Below are positions 1-8,157 of a DNA stretch of 64,000 bases, piece by piece (positions within the stretch are counted from its first letter, which is position 1; every line of letters starts with the position of its first letter). This DNA is from Rubrivivax sp. (GTDB lineage Bacteria > Pseudomonadota > Gammaproteobacteria > Burkholderiales > Burkholderiaceae_C). Where the stretch lies: assembly GCA_030681795.1 (NCBI GenBank), contig JAUXRG010000063.1, positions 1-64,000 on the forward strand, in the 5' to 3' direction. A program made the position numbers and the translations under genes. Under the pieces are notes generated by a model. The model did not search any database, had not been told where the DNA came from, and was given only the letters and a program-made list of their open reading frames with translations.

Positions 1-5
1 GGGCG

Positions 6-133
6 TTTCAGGCTGATCGTGGACGGTTGGGCTACATTCAACCCTCGTGCTTGCGCGCCGCCCCGGCGTGTCCTCGAAGATGCCGTTTCACCGTCCACGA
101 TCAGACTGAAACGGGCGTCCACGATCGCTGAAA
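6..133. repeat. Three copies of a 18-20 bp motif, one inverted
   Basis: Copy A (6-25) reads TTTCAGGCTGATCGTGGACG. Copy B (92-111) is its reverse complement with one mismatch, and the match extends to 23 bp (5-27 against 90-112). Copy C (116-133) has the same orientation as B but is 2 bp shorter between the two conserved blocks, CGTCCACGATC and CTGAAA. One inverted copy facing two tandem copies in a stretch without a gene resembles the end of a transposable element, a small MITE-like unit, or a regulator-binding array. No transposase is visible nearby. The function is unknown. Confidence 0.6.
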
Positions 134-140
134 TACGCAC

Positions 141-539
141 CATCGTCGCGGCCGACAGACCCCCACCCCTGACGTTGCCACGGGCCCGAGCGGCCCGCGG
201 CTGAAGCGGCCTGCTTGTGCCGCGGTGGTTTGTCCTGCACGGAATGGTTCCACTCATGAATATCGATTCACCGACCTTCGAGCGGCTGCCCGCCCTGCGC
301 CACCGGTGGGTGCAGGAGCGCGTGCCGCCGCCAAGCGTGGGTGAGTTTTGCCGGGGGTCGGGTCGCACCCGACCCGCGCCGTGCCGGGGGCCTGTGTGGC
401 CGCCCCCGGTGCCCTTCAGGCCCGTGCCCGACCTCAGGGTTTCGCCGTGCCGGCCTGGAGCAGTGCGTCGCGGCTGGCGAGCGGGCGAAAGTGCTGCTGC
501 CAGGGGCCCGCCACGGCCGGCGTGCGCGGGCCGGCTGCG
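141..539. other. No convincing gene; one perfect hairpin
   Basis: I see no coding sequence with recognisable features between the repeat motif and the stop codon of the phosphodiesterase. A perfect 9-bp stem with a 3-nt loop lies at 355-375 (GGGTCGGGT / ACCCGACCC). It has no T-run on either side, so it is not a clear intrinsic terminator. Short open frames starting near 217 and 256 have no usable ribosome-binding site and an Arg/Pro-biased product, as expected from frame shadows in GC-rich DNA. Confidence 0.5.
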
Positions 540-1505
540 TCAACGGGCAGGCAAGGCGAGGCCGCGGCGTTGCAGCGCGCTGCGCAATCGATCGGGGTAG
601 TCGCTGATCAGGCCGTCCACACCCCAGGCGATGAGACGGTCCATGAGGGCCGCGTCGTTCACCGTCCACGGGATCACCTTCAGGCCCAGCGCATGCGCTT
701 CGGCCAGCGTGGCTTCGGTCAGCTCGCGGTGGAAAGGCGACCATGTGCCTGCGCCCGAGGCCTTCACCAGCCGCGGTATCGAACCGCCATGCTCGTCGAG
801 CTTCAGCCCGGCGGTCCAGCGTGGGTCGGAAAGGTTGTCCAGGAAGGTCTGGCGCGCGGTCAGCGCCGCGGTGGCCACGTCGGGTGCCAGGCGCCGCACC
901 GCCTGCAACGTGCGCCAGTCGAAGCTCTGCACCGAGACGCGCGATCGCAGGCCGTGGCGGTCCACCACCGCAAGCAGGGCACGCGCGAAGGCCTCGGGCT
1001 CGGGCGCGAGCTCGGGGGTCAACGGCGTGAGCTTGGTCTCGATATTGAAGCGCAAGCGTCCGTCACCCGAGGCACGGACCATCTCGAACAGCGCGTCCAG
1101 CGTGGGCACGCGCTCGCCATCGGCGGGCCTTTGCTCAGGCTGGCCCAGCGCGTACTTCGTACCCGGCTTCAGGCGGCCCACGTCGTGGCGCTGCACTTCG
1201 GCCAGGCTGAGCGAGTGGATCGCCGGGCCGGGCTCGGTGAGCCACTGGCCGCTGGCGTCGCGCGCGAGGTCGGGATTGAGCCGCTGGTCGTGGGCAATGA
1301 CCATCTGGCCATCGCGTGTCACGCCCACGTCGAGCTCCAGCGTGGTCACCCCGATGCCCAGCGCCGTGCGAAAGCCCGCGAGCGTGTTTTCGGGCGCCAG
1401 GCCGCGTGCGCCGCGGTGGCCCTGGAGGTCGAAGGCCACTGCGGTGCCGGCGTGCGCCAGGGCAAGCACCACCAGGCCCAGGCCTGCACATCGGAGTGAT
1501 TTCAC
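540..1505 (-). CDS. Glycerophosphodiester phosphodiesterase, secreted
   Basis: A 321-aa protein of the GDPD family, which hydrolyses glycerophosphodiesters to glycerol 3-phosphate and an alcohol. Residues 1-24 form a signal peptide (basic start, hydrophobic core, cleavage near TAVA-FD), so it is probably periplasmic. The family signature is present: HRGARGLAPENT near residue 30 supplies the catalytic His, followed by E-L-D-V, TRDG and the second catalytic His in VIAHD near residue 72. The C-terminal VIPWTVND and GVDGLISDYPD blocks are also typical. It diverges from the kinase gene across only 31 bp, so the two promoters must overlap. No link to the respiratory genes is evident. Confidence 0.9.
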   Translation of the reverse strand: MKSLRCAGLGLVVLALAHAGTAVAFDLQGHRGARGLAPENTLAGFRTALGIGVTTLELDVGVTRDGQMVIAHDQRLNPDLARDASGQWLTEPGPAIHSLSLAEVQRHDVGRLKPGTKYALGQPEQRPADGERVPTLDALFEMVRASGDGRLRFNIETKLTPLTPELAPEPEAFARALLAVVDRHGLRSRVSVQSFDWRTLQAVRRLAPDVATAALTARQTFLDNLSDPRWTAGLKLDEHGGSIPRLVKASGAGTWSPFHRELTEATLAEAHALGLKVIPWTVNDAALMDRLIAWGVDGLISDYPDRLRSALQRRGLALPAR

Positions 1506-1536
1506 GAGGCGGTATCCCTGTTAAGCTTCAAAAGCA

Positions 1537-3243
1537 ATGTCGTCAGAAGCACCGCGCCTTCACAACGAAATACCGAATGCATTGCCCCTGGGCACGCGGC
1601 TGGGTGAATTCGAGTTGCGGGGCGTGCTCGGTATAGGCGGTTTCGGCATTGTGTACCTGGCTTTCGACCATGCGCTCGAGCGCGAGGTGGCAGTCAAGGA
1701 GTACATGCCCGCCTCCCTGGCGGGGCGCACCGAGGCCCTGCAGGTGTCGGTGCGATCGCAGTCCGACGCCGAGACCTTCGCTCTGGGACTGAAGAGTTTC
1801 GTCAACGAGGCGCGCCTGTTGGCACGCTTCGATCATCCTTCGCTGCTCAAGGTGCACCGCTTCTGGGAGGCCAACGGCACCGCCTACATGGCCATGCCGG
1901 TGATGCGTGGGCGCACCGCCAAGGAAGCACGGCTGGCGATGTCTGCCCCGCCGACCGAGGCCTGGCTGCGCGCGCTGCTCGAGCCGCTGCTGGGAGCCAT
2001 CGAGAAGCTGCATTCCGAGGGCGTCTACCACCGCGATATCGCGCCCGACAATATCCAGATCGAGCCGGGCGGCCACCCCGTGCTGCTGGATTTCGGTGCC
2101 GCGCGCCGCGTCATCGGCGACAAGAGCCAGACGCTCACCGCCATCCTCAAGCCGGCCTATGCCCCCATCGAGCAGTACGCCGAGGCCGGCTCCGTAAAAC
2201 AGGGCCCGTGGACGGATATCTACGCCCTGGGCGCCACGCTGCACTTCCTGCTGCTGGCGCGCCCACCGGCCCCCGCCACGGCGCGTGCCGTGCAAGACGA
2301 GGCCTCGGCGCTGACGACGCAAGCGCTGCCGGGCTGCAGCGAGACCTTTCTGCGCACCGTCGATTGGATGCTGGCGCCGCGCCCGAGCGACCGTCCGCAA
2401 AGCGTGGCGGCATTGCGCGACGCGCTCGACGGCCGCACGCAGCCGGCACTGCGACGTGCCGGCGAGCATTTCGAACCCTCGCAGTGGGATCGCACCGTTG
2501 TGCTACCGCCCGCGAGCGTCACGCTACCTGCCACGCCACGGCCAGCAAGGATTTCGCCGGCACCGCTGGCCGAGCCCCACATTGCCGCGCCCCCTGTCGC
2601 GGCGTCGCTCGCAGCGCCGCCCGCGCCGGCCGGGCGGTTCAAGTGGTTGCCCCTGGGCTTGGGCCTGGGGGCGGTGGCCGTGGCTGTGAGCGCAGTGGCT
2701 CTGTGGGCAAGGCCACCGGTAGCTGCCGTGATGACCGCCCAGCCGGCCGCTTCGGCCGCCGGGCTGGCCGCCGCGGCAGCGCCAGCTCCTGTGGTGGCGT
2801 CGCCGGTGACGACTTCGGTGCCTGAATCGGCTGTGGCCACGGTCGTGGTGCCTACCCCCACCCCTACACCCGCAGCCAAGCCGAAGGCCGCAGTGGGCGC
2901 AGCCGCCACGCGGCCTGTCGCCGCCGGCGGGAATGCGCGAAGACTCCCTCGCGCGGAGACCGCGATGGCTGCGCCTGCAGCCGCCGCGCAGCCCGAGCCG
3001 CCGAGGCTCCCGCAGGAGGCGCCGGCCCAGCCTTCGCGACCACCGGCAACGGCCTCTGCGGCGACGCCCGTGTTGTCCTCGGCAGCCGAGCCGGCCAAGC
3101 CTGTCGCCGCCGGCCCCGAGGCCAAATGTGCCGGGCGCAACGCGTTCATGCGCTTCGTGTGCATAGAGCGCGAATGCCTGCGTCCGGAGTTGCAGAGCCA
3201 CCCCGACTGCCTGAATTGGCGCAAGGAAGCCAAGCGCGAGTGA
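1537..3243 (+). CDS. Membrane Ser/Thr protein kinase (Hanks type)
   Basis: A 568-aa protein. The kinase domain spans about residues 20-300, with the glycine loop GIGGFG near 32-37, the ATP lysine K54 in VAVKEY, helix-C glutamate near E91, HRD at 165-167 followed by N172, and DFG at 185-187. All key catalytic residues are present, so it should be active. A Pro/Ala-rich linker (about 310-365) precedes one membrane segment (about 370-392), and a low-complexity Ala/Pro/Val region follows. The last 45 residues contain four conserved-looking cysteines (CAGRNAFMRFVC, ECL, DCLNW). The kinase is therefore cytoplasmic and the tail periplasmic. Targets are unknown and no phosphatase lies nearby. Confidence 0.9.
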   Translation: MSSEAPRLHNEIPNALPLGTRLGEFELRGVLGIGGFGIVYLAFDHALEREVAVKEYMPASLAGRTEALQVSVRSQSDAETFALGLKSFVNEARLLARFDHPSLLKVHRFWEANGTAYMAMPVMRGRTAKEARLAMSAPPTEAWLRALLEPLLGAIEKLHSEGVYHRDIAPDNIQIEPGGHPVLLDFGAARRVIGDKSQTLTAILKPAYAPIEQYAEAGSVKQGPWTDIYALGATLHFLLLARPPAPATARAVQDEASALTTQALPGCSETFLRTVDWMLAPRPSDRPQSVAALRDALDGRTQPALRRAGEHFEPSQWDRTVVLPPASVTLPATPRPARISPAPLAEPHIAAPPVAASLAAPPAPAGRFKWLPLGLGLGAVAVAVSAVALWARPPVAAVMTAQPAASAAGLAAAAAPAPVVASPVTTSVPESAVATVVVPTPTPTPAAKPKAAVGAAATRPVAAGGNARRLPRAETAMAAPAAAAQPEPPRLPQEAPAQPSRPPATASAATPVLSSAAEPAKPVAAGPEAKCAGRNAFMRFVCIERECLRPELQSHPDCLNWRKEAKRE

Positions 3244-3279
3244 GCCGGCGGGCCGTGCCCGTGGGGGCGGCTGATCAGG

Positions 3280-4221
3280 CTACGTGGCCGACCAGAGACG
3301 GCCCAGCACCGCGCCGCCGGCCAGCCACATCGCGAAGGCCAATTCCAGCTTGAAGGTTCTGAAGAGAATCTTGTTGAACGCCACGCCCGGCGGGCAGCGC
3401 ACGAAGTCGTGCCACAGGGTGAGGGCCACCGGCAGCATCAGGCAGGGCAGCATCAGCATGGGCGAAGCGGCGAACCAGGCGATCACGGGCGTGAGCGCGA
3501 AGGGGCCGAGCAGCAACACCGCGAACATCTGCCGCGATCGGGCCGAGCCGAAGGTGACGGCGAAGGTGCGTCGGCCGACCTGTGCGTCGTGTGCCAGGTC
3601 GCGGTGGTTGTTGACCGCCAGCGCCGCCGCGGCCAGTGCCCCGAGAGCCACCGCGGCCACGACGGTGGCCGCGCCGATGCCGCCGGTGAGCACCCAGTCG
3701 GTGCCCATCACCGCCACCAGGCCGAAGAAGACGAAGACGGTCAGCTCGCCATAGGGCGAATAGGCGATCGGCCGCGGCCCGCCCATGTAGGCCAGCGCGG
3801 CGATGAGGGAGGACACACCGATGGCCAGCACCGGCCAGCCGCAGCGCGCGAACAGCACCAGCCCCAGCGCCGCGGCCAGCGCCGCCACGAGCACGATCGC
3901 CAGGCGCACCGTGCCCACGCCCAGCCAGCCCAGGGCCGTGGCCCGCGGCAAGCCGGTGCGCGTGCCGCTCGATTCGCCACCGCGCACCGTGTAGCCGACG
4001 TCGTTCTGCATGTTGGTCACCACCTGCATGAGCAGGGCAGTGGCCAGGATCACCAGCGACACGACAGGGTCCAGCGAACCGGTGCGCTGCCAGCCGAATG
4101 CCGCGCCCACCAGCACCGGGCTGACGGCCACCAACAGGGTGCGCGGCCGCACCGCGGCCGCCCAGGCGGCCGGCGAGCCGGCACGCACCACGGCGCCCGA
4201 AGTGCCTTGTTCAACGGCCAT
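3280..4221 (-). CDS. menA: 1,4-dihydroxy-2-naphthoate polyprenyltransferase
   Basis: A 313-aa integral membrane UbiA-family prenyltransferase. It attaches the polyprenyl tail to 1,4-dihydroxy-2-naphthoate in menaquinone synthesis. The first Asp-rich motif NMQNDVGYTVRGGESSGT and the second NNHRDLAHDAQVGRRTFAV match MenA rather than UbiA. About eight or nine hydrophobic segments are visible. An upstream in-frame start at 4311 would place 30 residues inside ubiE. I prefer the ATG at 4221, which overlaps the end of ubiE by 11 bp and begins MAVEQG. With ubiE upstream it forms a menaquinone end-step pair. This is the strongest evidence in the window that the organism makes menaquinone. Genes for the earlier steps are not in this window. 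Confidence 0.9.
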   Translation of the reverse strand: MAVEQGTSGAVVRAGSPAAWAAAVRPRTLLVAVSPVLVGAAFGWQRTGSLDPVVSLVILATALLMQVVTNMQNDVGYTVRGGESSGTRTGLPRATALGWLGVGTVRLAIVLVAALAAALGLVLFARCGWPVLAIGVSSLIAALAYMGGPRPIAYSPYGELTVFVFFGLVAVMGTDWVLTGGIGAATVVAAVALGALAAAALAVNNHRDLAHDAQVGRRTFAVTFGSARSRQMFAVLLLGPFALTPVIAWFAASPMLMLPCLMLPVALTLWHDFVRCPPGVAFNKILFRTFKLELAFAMWLAGGAVLGRLWSAT

Positions 4222-4969
4222 TGCGGGCCCCGGGGGCGGGCGGCCGGGCCTTGACCCCGACATGGATGCAGGCAATGCCGAAGCTGAGGTTGCGCCAGCG
4301 CACATCGGCAAAGCCGGCTTGCTCGATCAGCGCCTTGAACGCGCGCTGGTCAGGAAAGCGCCGGATCGATTCGACCAGGTAGGTATAGGCCTCGGGGGCG
4401 CTGGCGATGAGGGCGCCCAGGCGCGGGATGACTTTGAAGGAGAACAGGTTGTAGAGCGGGCGCACCGGCGCGGCGGGCGTGGAGAATTCCAGGCACAGGA
4501 ACCGGCCGCCTGGCTTGAGCACGCGCAGCACTTCGGCCAGCGCATCCTCGATGCGAGTGACATTGCGGATGCCAAAGGCGATCGTGACGGTATCGACGCT
4601 GCCGCTGGCCAGCGGCATGTGCTCGCCGGTGCCGGCCAGCCAGTGCACGTGGCGGTGCTGGCGCAAGCGGCCGGCCTGCATCATCGACACGCTGGGGTCG
4701 CACACCGTGACCAGGCGGTCGGCGGCGGCCATGCGCGAAGCGACATCGCCCGTGCCGCCGGCCAGGTCGACGATATGCTGCCCGGCCGCCGGTGCGGCCA
4801 TGTGCACCAGCGTGCGCTTCCACAGCCGGTGCACGCCCAGGCTCAATACGTCGTTCATCAGGTCGTAGCGGCGCGCCACGGCGACGAAGACGCGCCGGAT
4901 GCGTTGCTCGCGCTCCTGTTCCTCGACGGCCTGGTAGCCAAAGGTATTCGCCAGAGGTGTCATCGGCAC
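4211..4969 (-). CDS. ubiE: Demethylmenaquinone/ubiquinone C-methyltransferase
   Basis: A 252-aa class I SAM-dependent methyltransferase of the UbiE/MenG family, which methylates demethylmenaquinol (and the equivalent ubiquinone intermediate). The SAM motif VDLAGGTGDVA is near residue 67. The family blocks RYDLMNDVLSLGVHRLWKR (near 35), FGIRNV (near 132) and EFSTP (near 157) are all visible. It lies directly upstream of menA and overlaps it, so the two are probably co-transcribed. With menA next door the menaquinone role is the likelier one, but a dual role is common in this family. The cNMP-binding gene upstream ends only 3 bp away, suggesting one transcript from ratA-like through menA. Confidence 0.92.
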   Translation of the reverse strand: MPMTPLANTFGYQAVEEQEREQRIRRVFVAVARRYDLMNDVLSLGVHRLWKRTLVHMAAPAAGQHIVDLAGGTGDVASRMAAADRLVTVCDPSVSMMQAGRLRQHRHVHWLAGTGEHMPLASGSVDTVTIAFGIRNVTRIEDALAEVLRVLKPGGRFLCLEFSTPAAPVRPLYNLFSFKVIPRLGALIASAPEAYTYLVESIRRFPDQRAFKALIEQAGFADVRWRNLSFGIACIHVGVKARPPAPGARNGR

Positions 4970-4972
4970 CGT

Positions 4973-5458
4973 TCAGTAGCGGCCATGCTGCTTGTAGATG
5001 TAATTCGTCAACTCACCCAATTGTGCCGACAGCCTGTGCTGGTTCTGGTGCACCCGCCGCACGATGGCACGCATGACGCGGTAGACGATGTGCGGCGCAG
5101 TATCGAGCAGGGATTCGAGTTGCCTGCGCTCGAGCCCGAAGACCCGGCTGGCGCCCCTGGAGACCGTCGACGCGTAGTGCACATTGTCGTCGAGGAAGCT
5201 GAGCTCGCCGATGAAGTCGCCCGGGCTCAGCAGGAACAGCGAGACCTCCTCCGCGGTGCCGGCGGCGCGCGCCACGGCCAACGAGCCGCCGAGCAGCACG
5301 TAGAGCTGGGTATTGGCCGTGCCTTCGCGCACCAGCACCTCGCCATCGGCGAGGTCGCGCAGGGTGACGAGTGCGGCGAGCGTGCGGCACTGCTCGTCGC
5401 TCAGCTCGGCGGCCAGACGCGAGCCGCGCAGCGCCTCATAGGGGGTGGTCGGGTTCAT
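4973..5458 (-). CDS. Stand-alone cyclic-nucleotide-binding-domain protein
   Basis: A 161-aa protein with one CRP-type cNMP-binding beta-roll (about residues 20-130) followed by an alpha-helical tail. The phosphate-binding cassette region reads PGDFIGELSFLDD. The usual Arg-Ser/Thr-Ala core of a cAMP pocket is not obvious (HYASTV), so the ligand is uncertain. There is no helix-turn-helix or other output domain. A TTG at 5473 is possible, but I chose ATG 5458, preceded at 7-12 nt by GGAGAG. It overlaps the end of the ratA-like gene and abuts ubiE. A second protein of this kind lies at 41027. A role in sensing or scaffolding is inferred only. Confidence 0.75.
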   Translation of the reverse strand: MNPTTPYEALRGSRLAAELSDEQCRTLAALVTLRDLADGEVLVREGTANTQLYVLLGGSLAVARAAGTAEEVSLFLLSPGDFIGELSFLDDNVHYASTVSRGASRVFGLERRQLESLLDTAPHIVYRVMRAIVRRVHQNQHRLSAQLGELTNYIYKQHGRY

Positions 5459-5459
5459 G

Positions 5460-5996
5460 TCATGGCTCTCCAAAAGGCGGAACAGGGCCTGCCGGCGGGG
5501 CAGGCGATTCGAGGGCGGCAGGTGGGGCAGGTGGGGCGGGCAGGGCGGCTGGCGCAGGGGGCGGCGCCAGCAGGGCCACCTGATCGGCGCGCTGGATGAA
5601 GGCGTCCATCAGCGTATTGGCCAGGGGGTCGAATACCAGGCCGGCGAGCGAACCCACCACGGAAACCGCGAAATCGTAGCTGAGCACGAACTCGACCCTG
5701 CAGCCCCAATCGGACAGCGGCGTGAGCTGCCAGTGGCCTTCGAAGCGCCGGAACGGCCCTTCCGCCAGGCCGATGCTCATCCACTGCGGGCGGCGTTTGG
5801 CGTTGCGGGTGACGAAGCTGAATCTCGCTCCGCGCCAGGCGACCTCGATGCGTGCAGCCACCAGTTCGTCGGTGCGCTCGATGATGGTTGCGCTGGCGCA
5901 CCAGGGCAGGAAGGCCGGATAGTGCTCGGCGGCCTCGATCAGTTCGAACATCCGTTCCGCGGGGTGCCCCACCAGGGCGCTGCGTCGTATTTCCAT
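5460..5996 (-). CDS. RatA/COQ10 START-like protein with Pro/Ala tail
   Basis: A 178-aa protein whose first 140 residues match the START/COQ10 (RatA) family: MEIRRSALVGHPAERMFELI, then YPAFLPWC, then a central beta-sheet and an amphipathic C-terminal helix (FDPLANTLMDAFIQRAD). Family members bind hydrophobic ligands, with a quinone-related role for COQ10, and RatA has been reported to affect ribosomes. I see no toxin partner. The last 40 residues are almost entirely Pro and Ala with one Phe, a tail not usual for the family. An in-frame start at 6032 exists, but ATG 5996 gives the family N-terminus. It heads the string that runs into ubiE-menA, which would fit a quinone-binding role. Confidence 0.75.
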   Translation of the reverse strand: MEIRRSALVGHPAERMFELIEAAEHYPAFLPWCASATIIERTDELVAARIEVAWRGARFSFVTRNAKRRPQWMSIGLAEGPFRRFEGHWQLTPLSDWGCRVEFVLSYDFAVSVVGSLAGLVFDPLANTLMDAFIQRADQVALLAPPPAPAALPAPPAPPAALESPAPPAGPVPPFGEP

Positions 5997-6393
5997 GGGA
6001 CTCAACTCCGCCAACGCACGGACAACGCGCATCCCTGCTCGATCTGTTGGAGCGCTGTCTCGACGTCATCGGCCGGCATGGGGGGCATGGATTGCTGAGT
6101 GAGCGTGCCTGGCAGGCCGCGTATGGTAGCGGCGCGCCCGGGCAGTCGCCCGGTCCGGGTACCGGCCCTCCGAGAAGCCCTTGCGGCGGCAGATCCCGCC
6201 GTCGGACCACGGAACCTCGCGCACTGCTTCAGCGCGGCGGCGCATGTCGGCGGGCACCGCCATCGCCGCGGCAAGGCTGGTTTCCTCCTCATGTTTTGAC
6301 CCGCATCAAGAATGTTGCACGGGCAGCTTGCCCCGGCGAAGAGGCCTTGGGTAGTCTCGTCCCACCGAGGAGCATCGTGAAAGGACGTCTGGC
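5997..6393. other. Divergent intergenic region with promoter elements
   Basis: About 400 bp between the ratA-like gene and the octahaem nitrite reductase gene. The right end holds an FNR-type box (6296-6309), a candidate -10 and a ribosome-binding site for the cytochrome gene. A small minus-strand frame (6066-6263, product starting MAVPADMRRR) has no recognisable family and an Arg-rich composition, so I do not call it. A short GC stem (CCGGGC / GCCCGG) lies near 6138-6153. I find nothing else. Confidence 0.5.
6296..6309 (+). promoter_or_regulatory. FNR/Anr-type box upstream of octahaem nitrite reductase
   Basis: TTGACCCGCATCAA matches the FNR consensus TTGAT-N4-ATCAA at 9 of 10 positions. 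Its centre (6302.5) is 52 bp upstream of the centre of a possible -10 hexamer TAGTCT (6352-6357). This corresponds to a site near -61.5, the class I activator geometry. The gene starts at 6394. Anaerobic activation is inferred. Confidence 0.7.
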
Positions 6394-8145
6394 ATGAACA
6401 CAGCACTGAGAAGGCTTTTGCTGTCCGCCTGGGCAGGCGTTGCCGCACTCGCCCTGGGGTCAACCGGCCAGGCCATCGCCGCGCCGCCGGCCAAGGCGGC
6501 GCAACCGGTACGCATGCTGACCACCACGGCTGCGCCACCCACGGCGCAGGCGCTGAAGGCTGCAGCGACCGAAGCGACCGCCTGCCTGAAATGCCACGAG
6601 CCGATTAAGGAATACCACCAGGGCGGCAAGCACAAGACGCTGGCCTGTTCGGCCTGCCACGGCAAGCTCGACGCGCACATCGCCGACAACAAGGTCAGGC
6701 CCACCACCGTGACTGACCCGGCCACCTGTGGCGGTTGCCATAAGGCCCAGTTCGAGACCATGTACTCGATGAACTGGAACAAGACCGCGCGCAACGAAAA
6801 GTCCCAGGCCAAAGGCTTGGCGCCCACCCCGGCCTTCGACAAGCTGATGATGCCGCACGGCTTCACCCGCGAGCACAACGAGCCGCGCTCCCACGCCTTC
6901 GCGCTGTATGACCAGGTCGTGGTCGACCGCGCCTTCGGTGGCCGCTTCGTCAACAAGGACGGCTGGCAGTTCCTCGCTCAGCCCGGCGGCAACTTCGACA
7001 TCTGGACCTTGCTGGAAGACCAGTACCCCGGCCAGGATCACAAGGCCTTCAAGCCCGGCACGGCGGCCGCCGCCAACCCGGTTTGCATGTCGTGCAAGAG
7101 CGCCGATCACATCCTCGACTGGGCCTTCATGGGTGACCCCGTGCCCGGCGCCAAGTGGAGCCGCACTTCCAAGGTGGTGGATTTCGTCAAGGATACGAAG
7201 CACTCCCTTAACTGCTTCTTCTGCCACGACCCCCACAGCGCCGCGCCGCGCGTCATCCGCGACGCGCTGCTGGAGGCCGTCTCGCGGCCGGAGAAGGACA
7301 CCGTCTGGCACGCCGACCGCAAGGCACCCAAGATCGATATCCGTGAGTTGGGCACGCGTGGCTACACCCGCAAGATCGGGCTGCTCTCGAGGCCGGACTC
7401 CAAGCTGATGTGCGCGCAATGCCACGTTGAATACAACTGCAACCCCGGCACGGATACAGCCACTGGCGCGCCGGTGACGATGGCTGACCGGCGCACCAAC
7501 CACTTCCCGTTCAAGAAGGTCAACGATCTGGCCAAGCACTACAGCGATCTGAAGTTCCGCGACTTCAAGCATGGCATCACCGGCGCCATGCTGTGGAAGG
7601 CCCAGCACCCGGACGCCGAGAACTTCTATGGCTCGCCGCACCAGCGTGCGGGCGCCGAATGCAGCACCTGCCACATGCCGAAGATGGTTGACCCCAAGTC
7701 GGGCAAGACCTTTACCTCGCACTGGCAGACCAGCCCGAAGGCCTACATCAAGCAGACCTGCCTGACCTGCCACAACGAGTGGAACGAGCAGCAGGCCAAC
7801 TACGTGATCGACTCGCTGAAAAACCGCTTCCAGGGCAAGGTGCGCAAGGCCGAGTTCTGGCTCACGCGAATGATCGACAAGTTCGAAGAGGCCAAGGGCC
7901 TGGGCGTGGAAGAAGCCGTGCTGGCGAAGGTTCGCGAGAAGCACTTCGAAGCGCACATCAACTGGGAGTGGTGGACGGCCTCCAATGGCGCGCACTTCCA
8001 CAATCCGGACGAGGCGACGGACTCGCTGAACAAGTCCATGGTCTTTTCGCAGGAAGGCATCAAGCTGCTGGACGACGCGATGGCGGCGCGACGCGCTGCC
8101 ACGCGTGTGGTCTCGGCGGCGCCAGCCGGCTCGGCGCCGCGCTAG
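6394..8145 (+). CDS. Octahaem cytochrome c nitrite reductase (ammonia-forming)
   Basis: A 583-aa secreted multihaem cytochrome; residues 1-30 are the signal peptide. Eight haem motifs are visible: CLKCH 64, CSACH 85, CGGCH 112, CMSCK 231, CFFCH 274, CAQCH 340, CSTCH 423 and CLTCH 456. The fourth is lysine-ligated CXXCK, the mark of the catalytic haem in NrfA-related reductases. Eight haems with CXXCK fourth is the arrangement of the octahaem reductases typified by Thioalkalivibrio TvNiR, not pentahaem NrfA. Active-site blocks are present: NEPRSHAF (Arg near 165), CAQCHVEY (Tyr 347) and KAQHPDAE (Gln 404, His 405). The expected reaction is six-electron reduction of nitrite to ammonium in the periplasm. 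The next gene is a NrfG-like TPR protein. An FNR box precedes it. Confidence 0.88.
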   Translation: MNTALRRLLLSAWAGVAALALGSTGQAIAAPPAKAAQPVRMLTTTAAPPTAQALKAAATEATACLKCHEPIKEYHQGGKHKTLACSACHGKLDAHIADNKVRPTTVTDPATCGGCHKAQFETMYSMNWNKTARNEKSQAKGLAPTPAFDKLMMPHGFTREHNEPRSHAFALYDQVVVDRAFGGRFVNKDGWQFLAQPGGNFDIWTLLEDQYPGQDHKAFKPGTAAAANPVCMSCKSADHILDWAFMGDPVPGAKWSRTSKVVDFVKDTKHSLNCFFCHDPHSAAPRVIRDALLEAVSRPEKDTVWHADRKAPKIDIRELGTRGYTRKIGLLSRPDSKLMCAQCHVEYNCNPGTDTATGAPVTMADRRTNHFPFKKVNDLAKHYSDLKFRDFKHGITGAMLWKAQHPDAENFYGSPHQRAGAECSTCHMPKMVDPKSGKTFTSHWQTSPKAYIKQTCLTCHNEWNEQQANYVIDSLKNRFQGKVRKAEFWLTRMIDKFEEAKGLGVEEAVLAKVREKHFEAHINWEWWTASNGAHFHNPDEATDSLNKSMVFSQEGIKLLDDAMAARRAATRVVSAAPAGSAPR

Positions 8146-8157
8146 GGCGCGCCGGGT

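Noticed and set aside
355..375. Intrinsic terminator at the 9-bp hairpin
   Set aside because: No T-run follows on either strand and it is 165 bp or more from the nearest stop codon.
217..600. A 127-codon plus-strand frame at the left edge
   Set aside because: It runs into the convergent phosphodiesterase gene and has a Pro/Arg-biased sequence without any recognised motif. The first 25 residues after the internal Met (MNIDSP) look more protein-like, so a gene remnant is possible but not supportable.
6066..6263. A 65-codon minus-strand frame between the ratA-like gene and the nitrite reductase
   Set aside because: No family features, Arg-rich, and no convincing ribosome-binding site. It cannot be excluded entirely.
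6394..8145. Pentahaem NrfA
   Set aside because: Eight motifs with the lysine-ligated haem fourth rather than first; the length exceeds usual NrfA by about 100 residues.
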